A DNA stretch of 64,000 bases, taken from contig JAIWZP010000002.1 in the NCBI GenBank assembly GCA_025201375.1, positions 1,302,001-1,366,000 of the forward strand. The letters are read 5' to 3'. The stretch comes from Gongronella butleri (taxonomy: Eukaryota; Mucoromycota; Mucoromycetes; Mucorales; Cunninghamellaceae). Position numbers and translations under genes: made by a program. Each line of letters opens with the position of its first letter. Position 1 is the stretch's first letter. The notes under the pieces were generated by a model, which saw nothing but the letters and a program-made list of their open reading frames with translations, was not told the DNA's origin and did not search any database. This document shows positions 9,291 through 20,882 of this stretch, piece by piece.

Positions 9291-12200
9291 TTAAGATGTG
9301 CGCTTAAGGATGCGTTGGGGATTTGGCGCATTGCCAGCGGGTTGTTGTTGTTGTTGTTTGCGATTGGCTTGCTTGCTCTGCTGGCCACTGGGCTGGCCAT
9401 TGCTTTGCTGTTTGTGTTGCTGTTGCGAACGGCGTCCATCGCCTTGCTGTTGTTGTTGTTGTTGGCGGTTTGTGGCGTTGTTCAGGGGCTGATTGCCGCC
9501 CTTTTTACCACCTGCGGCCTTGCCAGTGGTTCCGGTGCCGGTCTTGCCGGCATTGATGCTGAATTGCGGCACACTGAGGTTGATGAGTGCGTGGGCAGGC
9601 AGAGACATGCCGCGGAACTCGGAGCATCGGCCGCCAAGATCCTGGCCGCTCATGAACGGCTGATCAAAGACAACGTCCACGAGTTTTTCCTCGACGCCGA
9701 CGACGGTGCCCTTGGCGTCCATGGGGACGGCGCCGCTGTCCTTGACGTAGGCGACGCGGTCACCGAGGCGGAAGAGCTGGCCTTGGAGCTTCGAGTCGGC
9801 GTCCTGCGGGCGCAAGAGCACCTTGCGAGGGATCCCCTTGATACGCAGCTTTTTGAAATCCAGGTTTTCATACCACGCCTGGTACGCTGTCGCCTCGCCC
9901 TCGATGAATTGAATCACCGACTGCGCGTAAAATAAAACAAATAAAAAAATTAATAAAAGGCCCTTTTTGCATAAAATCTATGTTTTACGTCGTCAAATTG
10001 CTCGTCGGTCAGCGACGCACGCGGCAAGCTGTCGATGCCCTTGTCTTTGATCCAACGGCGCATGCGTTTCAGCTCGTCGTGGCCACTGGTGGTCCAAATA
10101 AAGTCCTCGACCTTGAGGAAACCTGCAAAAAAGAAAGAAAAGAAAAAAAGTATATGAATGCGCTGCTCGCAATTGCGCATGGTGCTCTTTTTGTAAAAAA
10201 AAAAAAGTATGCTTACCCTTGCCATTGCCTGCGTCTTGAACGAGTTTGACAAACTTGGGGAAGGTCTTTACATACTCTTGGATAAGATTGACGGCCTTTT
10301 TGGAGTATTCCCATTGTCCCGGGCCGTTACGGCGCGTGTAGCCAATGACCTTTTGTTGCCTTGCCTCGAATTTGAGGCAAAGGCCGACGTTGACGCGTTG
10401 TGTGGACGTGTCTGTGATTTGCAGGGCGGATGTGATTTTTGAGAGGGTAAGAGTGTTGCATCCGACGCGCTCTGCGACGCGTTGCGAGTTGAAATAGGGG
10501 ACGTCGTTCATTTGGCGGTCGAGGGCTTCGCTGCCAAAGGCGGGCTGCGTGGCATGATCGCGGTCGAGTGGCACGTACATCTCAATATCGACGCTATTGT
10601 CGCCATGGCCAATGACGGTGGCTTGCGAGCCATAGTAGACGTCGCCCAAAAAGTACACTTTGCTACGCAGCGGGTAGCTGTCCTGGACGGCGGGCGCCTT
10701 TTGCTCCTTGTAGCGCGGATCCTCGTGCACGACCTTGATGACCGATGCTTGCACAGGTACCACTTCTTCTTGCGCAGGATTCACATATTCCTTGATCAGC
10801 GCGCCATCCTCCGTGCGCTTCATCCCACGCAGCGTGCACACGTGCAACGCCGTCGTCGTCGCGCCAATTTCGAGACCAAAGCGGCGGCTAGACATGTACT
10901 CGGCCTTGCCAACCTGCTTGTTCCACTCTTTTTGCTCGTCGTCATCCATCGTGTTGGCCTGCACCGCACGCTTCTTGCCGGTAACACGCAGCGTGTACTT
11001 TGTCGTCTCATTCGACACCGCGACCACCACCGCCTCTTGCAGATACGGATAATCTTTAAAAAAAGAAAAACACGAAAGAAAACGCGTTAAAAAAGACGCC
11101 ATGGAGGCAAAAACCATGCGCTTCACTTACGAACAAAGACGCGCTTGTAAAGCACTGCCTGCGCAATTTGCTCCGTGGACATGTTGGCAAAGCGATCATG
11201 GATGCGGACGACCATGGTCTCGTTTCTAGTTGATGCATGCAAAAAAAAAAAAAAAAAAAAGGTGAAATTGAGCGACAAATAAAAAAAAGACAAATACCCC
11301 GTAAAAAGCTCCCTCATAAAAATGGCCATAAAAAAAGACCAAAAATAAAAAATACGCGTATTTCACCGTTTTTTTTTTTTTTACCTGCTTTCTTGCTGGA
11401 AGACGCGCACATTGTGGAACTCAAGGGAGCTCGAGTAGGGGATGGTGGCGAGACTTGGGAAGCCTGCAAGGGCCTCTTTTCCATGCTTGGCGCCCTCGAG
11501 CAAGTGTTTGCGAAGCTCGACGCCATTGCCGAGCTTGGGGAGCGTGTAGATGACTTCACGCGCGCAGCAATGGTGGATGGCCGGGAACACGTTTGGCAGC
11601 GGGCTTGGGTACGTGACGGCGTGCTCTTCATCGGCGTCAGCCATGGCCTTGTCAAAGACGAAGCGATACGTGTCACCGACGCGAACCATGTCGCGCTCGG
11701 CCTGCGTCAGACGCGCTTCTTTACGCTGCATGGCCTCCAGGAGGCGCGATTCGTCAATGAACGGGATCAGGATGACGGCCTCCCAGTCTTGCTTTTTGCC
11801 ATTCATGTCGAGATCAAAGTCACGCGGGTAGAAATCAATGATGGGCGACGCCGCGTCGGTCATCAATTCCTGATAGGCCACGGGCAACAATTTCTTGCTG
11901 AGTGCAGGCAGCACACCCATGAGCTGCTCAAAGGGCTTGAACGGTTGGCCAAGTTCAAATGGATGATCTTGATACTTTGACAAATTGACAAGATCCGAGA
12001 TCTTGGGTGCATAGTGGAATGGGTAGAACCAACCCCACGACGCGACGCCCTCATAATAGTAACGAAGCACCCACTGGATGCCAGTCACATACGCCTTGAC
12101 AAGCGGCTCCAATTCCTCGGGCTTGTCCATGTCAATCTTCATCTTGTCCATGTAATAAGCCGCGCGCCAATCGCGGAATTCCTTCTCCAGCTTTTCTTTG

Positions 12201-14129
12201 TTCTCTTTTTTCACGTCCTCCGCCGACACTGGCGTGACAATGGGCGCATTTTCATACCGATTGAGCACGCGTTGCACGGCGGCCATGGCCTCGTCATCAA
12301 TCTCGGAGGGCGCGTCGTCGTCATCGTCGCTGTCGTTGAATTCGATGTAAACGTGCTTGGAATCGTCCTCGTTTGAGTATTCAATCGCCGCCGCCACGCC
12401 CAGGTCCTTGGCCGCCGACTCGACAAACTTGCGATCCACGGCATCCAGCGTCGACGGAAAATGAAGCGCCTCTGATTTGCCAGGCTTGTGCGCAAGCACA
12501 AAGGCCTTGATCTGATCAAACAATTCCCGTTGATTCGGCGTCAAAACTAGAAGAAACGCAATTGAGCGCTTTTTTTTTTTCCTTTTTCCCCCTTTTTCAA
12601 ATCCTTTACTCAGCTGCGGGTGCTTGTTTTTCTTGTTCTTCTTCTTCTTCTCGAGCTTGTCCAGCTTTTCCATGTCCCCATCAAAATAGGCAGAGCTGAC
12701 CATCTCGGCCTGGAAAGCGTCCTGCTCGACGGTCTTGGCCAGCTCGGCAAGAATCAATTCGAGACGTTTCATGCTGACATTGCCGCCGTCCTGGATATAC
12801 CCGTCCGTCGTAGGCAGCACCTTTTTGTACACATTGAACATCAGGCCAAGCGCGCCCTCGTTGATGTGCAAATCAGGCAAATGTGGCAAAAAGTCATTGC
12901 CAACAAACAGCGCCAAAAGGATAAAATCATCCAAAATGCGCTCCAAATCATAGTCAAACTGCAAAGACTCTTTCAGCGGCTGGAATTCCATGTCCAGGTA
13001 CTCGCGCAGCACAGACAGATGCATCAAGTAAAAGTTTTGCGCGTCCAAGCTGCCGAGAAAACAAAAAAAAAAAGTGAGTTTTTTCTTTTTTACGGATTGC
13101 CCTCAAAAATTTCTTTTTTTTTTCTTGTACCTGACATTCTTGCTTGTCTTTCTGCCAAAGGTGACCTCTTCGCGCAGGAGGGCAAAGTGGGGGTCGTGGG
13201 TGAGAAGGCCGAGCATGATGAGATCGGCATCCAGACCATAGAGACAGTGCCTCGTGTTGGGATCATAGTCGGGCTGAGCCTTGCTGAGACGGATGTATTC
13301 CATGATCTTGTGCTCGCCCTCACCAGGGACCTCGGGACCGGACAGGATGATCTCCACGTCGCGCCACAATGCGTCCTCACTGACCTTTTTGGTGATGAAA
13401 TACCGCAATTGCTTCGTGAGCTTCTTCATAAACACCGTGCCTACAATGGGAAAGAACAAGGTTGAGCTCCTCCATCGTTTTTCACACAATCATTATATCG
13501 CTTTTCTTATTTTTACCAGGGGTGATACAATTGCTGTCAAAGGGATCCTCGTCCGGCAGCTCCTCGCCACGCGCAAGGGCCTTGCGACGCGTGTCCTCGG
13601 CGTCCTTTGCCGTGCGGAAGCGGCGCGCGCGCTGCTGATTCATCTTGGCGCGCGGCGCGACGCCGTCAATGGCCAGGAAAAACACCTTTTTGGGCTTGAT
13701 TTTGTTGAATACGTGATCTACATAGTTGAAAATGCCAATCCAGATCTGCTCCTCGGTGATGCGGAAATGTGCGCTGTCATTGTTGTTATGCGACGAGTTG
13801 TGGATAATGCCATTCATATCCAAATACAAATTGTCTTTTGAAAAAAGAGTAAAATGAGCATTCCAGCGCAACAATTCAACCATTCAACCTCTCCCACGGC
13901 GTACCAAACTCGGGGATGCGATTCTCCGTGATGAGTTGCGAGCACATGGGGTAGCGCTCGCTAGAAGGCAACAAAAAAGCGCAAAGAAACAAAGAACATA
14001 TACAGAGATGGTGAATAGACTGATGACAAAATAAAGAAAAAGAAAAAGCAACGGCAAGACGGCAGCAAACATGCTTGCCAGAGCGCGCGCACGTTACCTC
14101 ATCCATCTGAAAAACTTGGGAATACCCAT
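9291..14129 (-). CDS. XRN1: 5'-3' exoribonuclease XRN1 (1337 aa)
   Basis: Cytoplasmic 5'-3' exoribonuclease that degrades decapped mRNA. Ten exons, in transcript order: 14129-14098, 13960-13905, 13834-13517, 13440-13131, 13049-12610, 12546-11385, 11225-11131, 11053-10217, 10122-9989, 9920-9291. All phases join. The start reads MGIPKFFRWMSERYPMCSQL, then LYLDMNGIIHNSSH, as in XRN1 (MGIPKFFR is diagnostic; XRN2/Rat1 differs). Acidic metal-binding motifs are visible: YLDMNGIIH, GEGEHKIMEYIR, YGLDADLIMLGL and FVGNDFLPHLP. YYEGVASWGWFYPFHYAP closes the catalytic region. Downstream come the SH3-like and D1-D3 regions. The last ~90 residues are a Gln-rich tail with several poly-Q runs. At 1337 aa it is shorter than yeast Xrn1 (about 1530 aa), mostly in the C-terminal tail. 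It lies 362 nt from the aldehyde dehydrogenase stop on the same strand. Confidence 0.95.
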
Positions 14130-14491
14130 CGTAGCAATAAAACTTGAAAAAAGTGGGAAGAAAAAGCAAAAAAGCGGGCTGAGGGTCAAAGAAAAAAGTC
14201 CCTTTTTTCTGCCATGATGCCGCAATGCCCTTTTGGCCCCCTGCTGCTCCGCCGCCTGCCGTAGTCTGATTGGCGCGCGTCAACGTGTGTGCACCCACAT
14301 TTTGCCCTCAGAAACAACTGTGCCAGCTCTTTTTACGTTTTTTTTTTTTTTTCCTCTATCACAACAAGGTTATGCTTGTCGCAGTCCCTCGTTCATTTAT
14401 TTCTGCGCCAGCTTCAAATGGAACGATTTGGGGCTAAGCAAAAAGAAAAAAAAACGCGTCAGCACTTGGACCCTTTTGACTTTTGTGATTT
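14130..14491. other. Spacer between ALDH stop and XRN1 start
   Basis: A 362-bp non-coding gap holding the 3' end of the aldehyde dehydrogenase gene and the promoter side of XRN1. A T-run lies near 14339-14352. Confidence 0.5.
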
Positions 14492-16288
14492 TTACCGCGT
14501 GAATTGGCTAAAGCCGGCCTTGCTCATGGAGAACCCAAGGCCGCTGTCCTTTGCACCGACCCAGGCCAAGGCGGGATCAATGTAATCGCAGCGATTCATG
14601 AACCAGGTGCCTGTCTCGATGCGATCGCCAATGGCAAGCGCCTTCTCGGGGTCCGCCGTCCAAATGCTGGCTGTCAGACCATACTTTGAGTCGTTCATCA
14701 ACTTGACGGCCTCGTCGTCCGACGAAACGCGCATGATGCCCAGCACAGGGCCAAACGTCTACGTCATTCCCATGAAACAAACAAAAAAATGAATATTTTC
14801 ACATTTTCTGCCACGTGGCACGGTCTCTTGTTACCTCCTCGTTCATCACCACCATGTCGTGGTTCACATTCGTCAGCAATTGAGGACCGACAAAGGCAGT
14901 GCCAGGCTACACAAGAAAAAAAAAAGAGTTGGCATGGCGACCCGCGTCGTTTCTCGTGTTATTTTGAAAATTGATTCTCCAAACATTACCTGATCCGCAG
15001 GGAACAGCTTGGCAGTATCAATGAGAGCCTTGGCACCCTTCTGCACTAGATAAGATATTACAAAAACGAAAAGGGTCAGCATGGCATCGCGACGTGTCGC
15101 GTATTTAAAAAAGGGAAAAGGGCGCTTTACCCGCGTCGGCGATGTGCGCGCGCACATTGTCAGCAAAGCGCAGATTGGCCATGGGGCCCAGCGTCACGTT
15201 TTCATCATTGGGATCACCAAGGACATAGCCCTGCGGAGGTAAAAGTGAGAGACCGATCTTTCTCTCTTTTTTTTCGGTTGTACCTGTGTCAATGCGACGG
15301 CCTTTTCGACAAAGGCGTCATAGACGTCGGCATGAACGTAAGCGCGCTCGATGGAGCAGCAGCACTGGCCGCTGTTGAAAAAGGCACCGTCGACAATGTT
15401 GCCGACAGCATAGTCCAAATCAGCGTCGGGCAGCACGTAGGCGGGATCCTTGCCGCCGAGCTCCATCCCCGAGCCAACGAGGCGCTGGCTGTCGCCAATG
15501 GCCTGGCGGATCTTCTTGCCAACGGCGACACTGCCCGTGAAATTGACAAATTGGACACCAGGGTGCTGGACGAGCGCGTTCGCGCCTTGATCGTCCACGT
15601 GCACAACCTGCACCACATCCTTTGGCACGCCCGCCTCGTGCAGCGTCGAAACAAACAGGTCTGCGCACCGCGGCGTCTGTGGCGAGTGCTTGAGCAACAC
15701 GCAATTGCCCGCGAGCAGCGCGGGAATCACATTGTTCACTTTTTAAAAAAAACAAAATGCATGCAAGGTCAGCGACTTTTTGCCTGATATGGGCACGGTG
15801 GTCTCCGAGCCCTGGCGACGTTTTTGCTCCGCCTCGATTTTCTTTTTTCTTTTTTTTTTTTTTTTTTTACCAGCAGTCAAGTATGGGTAGTTCCATGCGG
15901 CGATGATAAACACGGTGCCGATAGGTTCCTTGCGCTGGAATCGCTTTGCATTGGCCGAGTCCTCGATGATGTCGTCCTTGAGGCATTCCTCGGCCACGCT
16001 GATCATATAATTGGCACGCTCCAACACGCCATTGACCTCGCCACCGCCGTAACGCTTGGGTCGACCCATTTGCGACGTAATAGTCTCTGCAACCTCCTCG
16101 CGCTTGCCGCTAAACAGCTCGCAAAACTTGGTCATCACCTTGACGCGCTCGGCCACGCTGACCTTGCGCCACGCAGGGAACGCCGCATTCGCGCGCGCGA
16201 CACGGTCGTCGATTTCAGCCTTGGTCAGGCACTGGAGGTCAAACAGACGCTGCTGCGTCGCGGGCGAAATAACAGGAATGGTCGTCAT
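14492..16288 (-). CDS. NAD(P)-dependent aldehyde dehydrogenase (455 aa)
   Basis: Oxidises an aldehyde to the acid using NAD(P)+. Exons in order: 16288-15871, 15738-15284, 15230-15131, 15045-14990, 14906-14835, 14758-14492. The product starts MTTIPVISPATQQRLFD. Cofactor-binding motif AAWNYP is present, followed by NFTGSVAVGKKI. The general base Glu is in GMELGGKDPAYV and the catalytic Cys in FFNSGQCCCSIERAY. The EETFGPVLGI motif spans the exon 5/6 junction and the C-terminal GAKDSGLGFSMSKAG is conserved. At 455 aa it is near family size, with the short N-terminus of a soluble enzyme and no obvious mitochondrial presequence. The motif set is general to the ALDH superfamily and is close to succinate-semialdehyde or broad aldehyde dehydrogenases. 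Substrate cannot be told from sequence alone. Confidence 0.92.
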
Positions 16289-17224
16289 GGTTATAAAATA
16301 CAAAAAAAGAACTAGATAAGAACAAGGGCGATAAAAAAAAAAGCGAAAAGAAAACGCACTTGATGGCGTGGGAAGGCGCAACGCCGCTTTAAATCGACCC
16401 GTTCAAATGCCCCTTTTGGATCGTGGGCGCGTTGCACAGGATCACAAATCTGACCACACGCTCTTTCCCACGCATGAAACATAAAAAAATGACAGCTACC
16501 CGTACCTGGCGCCAAAGAGCCTATTCACGTGAACTTGTCTTTTCCTTTCGCTTTTTGCACATTTGAGCAAGCTTTCTTTTTTTTCAAAAAAAATTCCACC
16601 ATTCTTACCATTGACGTTGACGCATGGATGACGTTGTCGGCATGTCGGCGAGAGAATGTTTTGCAATGTCAAAAAAAAACCAACGAGCTTGGTTTGCATT
16701 AATTGCATATTACATTTTTGCGAGCCTTTCTCGTTGTCAATCAATTTCTTCCCAATTCTATCATACAATTTCTTCCCAATTCTATCATACAGTATGATAT
16801 GATACGCATTTGGATATATCCTCTAATATGTAACCGTCTATGACGCTGTAGTATCATACTATTTTGCGAAGATTTACTATGGTATGACGCCTAGAATGCT
16901 AGAAAACATGGCAGACTCTAAATATCTCAATTTTTCATATACCCTTTGAGGGCATTGTTGCAAGCACGAAGCGTGTCCTGTATTGTACCTACTGTATCCG
17001 TTGAAAAAAAATGTCTGCTATATATAGCCACCGGTTTATGATATTGATTTCCACTTTTCTTTATCTTTATGATTGTACAGTACTGTAATATCATCATAAA
17101 AAAATCTGCCTGTATCATACAGACATACAGACATACAGTAGACGAATGAAGCCTGAATATTAAACAGGCTGCCGGCCAGCACTTGGGCAGCTCACGATGG
17201 GCTTCCCAGGGCCGCAGGCCCGCC
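16289..17224. other. AT-rich intergenic
   Basis: No supported gene. It holds a perfect 24-bp duplication at 16742-16789 and many TACTGTA/TATCATAC words between 16780 and 17150. Confidence 0.5.
16742..16789. repeat. Perfect 24-bp direct tandem duplication
   Basis: The 24-mer starting CAATTTCTTCCCAATTCT occurs twice back to back (16742-16765 and 16766-16789). Confidence 0.9.
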
Positions 17225-18130
17225 CGGAGCGCTAGTTTATGAAAAAATGCATTTTCTCAGGACAGAGTCATCCGATCTCTGAAAAAACCTGGAGTCATCG
17301 ACGTTTTAGGTCGAATATCTACTTGTCCAAATTTGGAGCCAGATGGTCAGGCTCATCGGGAAAAACGCGTAAAATACTGTTTCGCGCTGGGTATTCACTA
17401 GCAAACACAAATCTCGAGATTTTTCGAGACTGAGCGATCCGATTCGCAAAAAAAAGCAACACCGCTGGAGAATTGGGTTGACCATCAACGGATCCAAATT
17501 TGGGACCAGATGAGCAAGTTTCTGAGGAAGCGCCAGTTTCATAGGCATAAATGGTGTACGATCAGCACCATTTTGTCTCGTACAGCGGCAACAGCTGAGC
17601 GCCCCGGCACGCAAGGTACCTCAAACGAACCAGCGGCCAAACGTGGTAAAAGCGCTTGTAGTTTGGAGACATCGCGTCACGTTTTCGGCAAACTAGCCCT
17701 TAGGGATCGTTTTGACTCAGTTTTTGCACTGATTTTACGCGAAATGCATTTTCTCAGGACGGAGAGATCCGACCTCTGAAAAAACTTGACATCGTCGGAT
17801 TTTTGTGTTCAGCATCCTCTAGCTCAAATATAGGACCCAATGGACAAGATCCAGAGGACGTGTCCTGCAAAAGGGGGGCAAGGTTTTGTCCATTCTGGTG
17901 GCGCACGCGACAACGGCCCAACATATCGACGCGCGAGCTTTCTCAAATAATTTGTGATCAAAAGCAGTAAAAGCGCTTGTAGTTTGGAGATATTGCGTTC
18001 AGATCTCGGCGAGTTAGCCTTTATGGGGTCATTTTGGCCCTGATTTCGCGCAAATTGCATTTCCTCAGGACTGAATGATCCGATCTCCGAAAAAAAAACT
18101 TGATGTCGTTGAAACCTTGAGTAGATCATC
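17225..18130. repeat. ~495-bp satellite, array 1 (about 1.8 units)
   Basis: The marker 'GCATTTTCTCAGGAC-GAG' occurs near 17250, 17747 and (degenerate) 18060. The 'GAGAATTGGGT-GACCATCAAC' and 'AGCGCCAGTTTCATAGGC' words fall at fixed offsets. The same unit forms the longer array at 38690-40890. Not coding. Confidence 0.8.
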
Positions 18131-19367
18131 CATGAGGGGGCACATCCTCCAGGAAAAACTTAAATTGATCAAAAATGCGCGTTTTCTCATTTTCTCGTTT
18201 AATCGGCAAGAACACAGGAATCGCGCGCATTTAAAAATATGCGTCTCTTCGATGCGTGTTTCCTCATGCTCGGAGCGTGTCACAGACTCGTTCCCCTTGG
18301 TCAAATTTATGCAGCTCGACCTCGCCTTGCTGTGTCATAGAACGTGGAATTGGTGGCGCTTGCAAAGAAGCACTTTTAGCCTCGAGGCATTCCGCACGTT
18401 GCAGTTGCTGTGATCAATGTGCGGTATGAATACATTGGTGCACTGCGCTCGAAAGGAGGCCAAAAAAAAAAAAAAAAATAAGACCCGCTGGTTGTTTTTA
18501 TACATTGCGGATGGATGCCAGGCATTCGATCCGGCTAGAATTTGGCTACACGAGCCAGCCAATGGCCATGCGAACAGCTTGCCGCTTCGTGTCACCGAAT
18601 TAATTGCATTTTTCTACTCAATTGGGCAATGGCGGCTGCCATGCAAAAGTCGAAAAACGGAACAAATCTATGCAGACGCTTCAAGGAGGAACTTTGAAGT
18701 GTATGCATCAGTGCCCAAGGTCGTGGCGATGGGTACTGCTTGGCCAGAAGGAGCCATTGCATCTTTTCCCTGGTTTGTGTGAAATTTCCTTGTCCAATGG
18801 CACGAGGGTGGTCCAGAAATGAGCGCTTGTTTCCATTTTCAACCTAGACTACTGAATCTGGGTATTCCGGGAATAAAAAAAAGAGCAGGCTAGCGTGAAA
18901 AGGAAATTGTTTTCACAGTGGAAAACAAAGCTTGGTGGGCTTCAAAGATGCAAGTCGCCGTCGCCCCTCCTTTTCGATGGCATTTCTGCTTTTTGTCTCT
19001 GTTGTGCTTGCTGTTGATCAATTAGAGTGCTTCTTATTTTAGCGCATTGAACGACGTAATGCGGTGCCTGAGGGCAGAGAGTGTGTCCAATCGCCAATGA
19101 TCGGGCTGCGTCGTGTTTTGAAATTTGTTGATCACTTTTTTTTTGCGTGTAACAGCAATGGGCCACCCAACTGGGCAATCACGGCCTTTTCTTGCGCTTC
19201 CGCCCTTCATTTTTTTAAAGTTCGATTTCGAAAAAAAGGACCCCCTTCTCTTTTGTTCCCCTTTGTTTTTTTCCCCTTTTTACCTGTTTTCCCCCCTCTC
19301 CCTTCCTTTTCGCCCTCCACTCTCTTTCTTTTTCTTTTTTTTTTCTTTGATATCCCAATTGACTCGA
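18131..19367. other. Intergenic between satellite array 1 and glycosyltransferase
   Basis: No supported gene. Pyrimidine-rich just before the glycosyltransferase ATG (19240-19350). Confidence 0.5.
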
Positions 19368-20571
19368 ATGGCGGCGATGATGTCCAGCGATTGGTTGCTA
19401 CGCAAGCGCGCAATCATTATTTTACTCGGCATGTTCATCCTTGTGACGCTGTTGTCACTTGGCACCGGGATGCACCCAACGCTTTCATCAAACAAGGACG
19501 TGGCGTCATCCTACGACGACGCATACACAAGCGGCAGCACGACGACGACGCTGACGGACGCGGATGCGGCTGTTTCGGACGACGAGAATGCCATTGCGAG
19601 CGATGAACCCGAGGAAGAGAACCTCGTCCAAGTGAGCACCAAGCCGACGGCCGAGGACGACTTTGTGCCCAAGCAATTCGATGCGCCGAGCGCGGAGATG
19701 ACTGCGCTGATCAAGAAAAACTTGCTAAAGTATCGCAAGGACCAGATTTTGCTGACGGCGGTGGTGAACTCGGGCATGGCCGATTATACCTTGAACTGGA
19801 TCGAGTCGCTCAAGCGCACAAAGTTGGACAAAAAGTACATGGTTTTTGCCATTGATGACGAATTGGTCGATATCATGAAGCAGCATGGGTATGAAGACCA
19901 TGTGGTGCGCATCCCCGACGACTGGTTCCACGCTAAATTGTCATCGGATTTCTCTGTGTGGGAGGGCAAGGGCTACGCACCCATCACCCACGCAAAGTCG
20001 CTTGTTGTCGAGCGCTTGCTGTACATGGATGTAAGTGCCAATGAGCGAAAAAAAAAAAATAGGTGGGGGGGAGGGGGACTTTTTTGCTTATTTTCCATTT
20101 TTTTTTCCTCCCTGATTTTAGATTACGGTGTGGTTCAGTGACGTCGACATTGTGTTTACGAATGCCGCGGTTTACGACTATCTTGTGATGAAGCTGAATT
20201 CGCCGCGCAAAAAGCACACGGAGATGCTGTTTTCGCAGGAAACAGAGGAGGAGATTTTGAATTCCGGTTTTTACTTGATGCGGCCGACATTGACAGCGAA
20301 GCGTGTGCTTGCGGACTCGATCAAGATTGCGGACACGGAGAATGTGACGCAGCAGCGTGCGATCAATCGCATCATTGACGACTTGGACCTCAACTATCAG
20401 CGCAGCAAGGTGGCCACGCTGGATCTTGCCCTTTTCCCACATGGCCGCATGTACTTTGAGCGCCATGTGCCCACCAAATTCAACATGGAGCCGATGATCG
20501 TGCACGCCAATTATCGTGTCGGTGGCGAGAAGAAAAAGTCGCTTGAGAAGGCTGGCCTTTGGTACATCTAG
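19368..20571 (+). CDS. Type II membrane glycosyltransferase, nucleotide-diphospho-sugar transferase family (370 aa)
   Basis: Two exons, 19368-20030 and 20122-20571, joined in phase 0. After a short cytosolic start (MAAMMSSDWLLRKR) comes one hydrophobic segment, AIIILLGMFILVTLLSL (residues ~15-31), a signal-anchor typical of Golgi type II enzymes. A Ser/Thr/Asp-rich stem of ~70 residues follows. The catalytic part begins near KDQILLTAVVNSGMADYTLNW. It contains the DxD motif in VWFSDVDIVFT, which binds the metal/nucleotide-sugar, and the LNSGFYLMRPT motif. This order fits the Nucleotid_trans (PF03407-like) family, which adds sugars to cell-surface polysaccharides or glycoproteins. The donor sugar is unknown. 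The intron begins right after YMD and contains G/A/T runs. Confidence 0.85.
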
Positions 20572-20882
20572 GTGCTTTTTTTTAATCGTCTCTCTCCCCA
20601 TTGTAATTGTAAACGTGTCCCTTTTTTCTCTATTATGCATATTTTCCTCTTCTCATTCCTCTTGTTTACATTCACCCTTCCCTTTGTCATGGCTTTGATA
20701 ACCGATAAAAACATTGAAAGCCCATTTGCTTATTTTGGTCATTGACCGTGCTGTCGCTTTGTTTTTGTGTCACATTTGCGCCTCGTGGACCGGCAGGCTC
20801 ATCTCAGATCGTTCCTCATGGCGCGCGCTGAGCACACGACTTTTGAATTGTTTTACGAATTGTTTTGTTTTTATTGCTTTTT
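20572..20882. other. Converging 3' ends of glycosyltransferase and CDK11
   Basis: A 311-bp gap between two convergent genes, with T-rich stretches on the plus strand and no ORF of interest. Confidence 0.5.

Noticed and set aside
9298..9492. Cysteine-run peptide on plus strand
   Set aside because: Product of the opposite strand of the XRN1 CAA/CAG repeats, not a metal-binding protein.
10482..11090. 202-codon plus-strand frame
   Set aside because: Antisense shadow of XRN1 exon 8.
12620..13465. Long plus-strand open frame (281 codons) across XRN1
   Set aside because: It is antisense to conserved XRN1 exons; its Val/Leu/Asp-rich sequence is a codon-bias shadow and shows no family motif.
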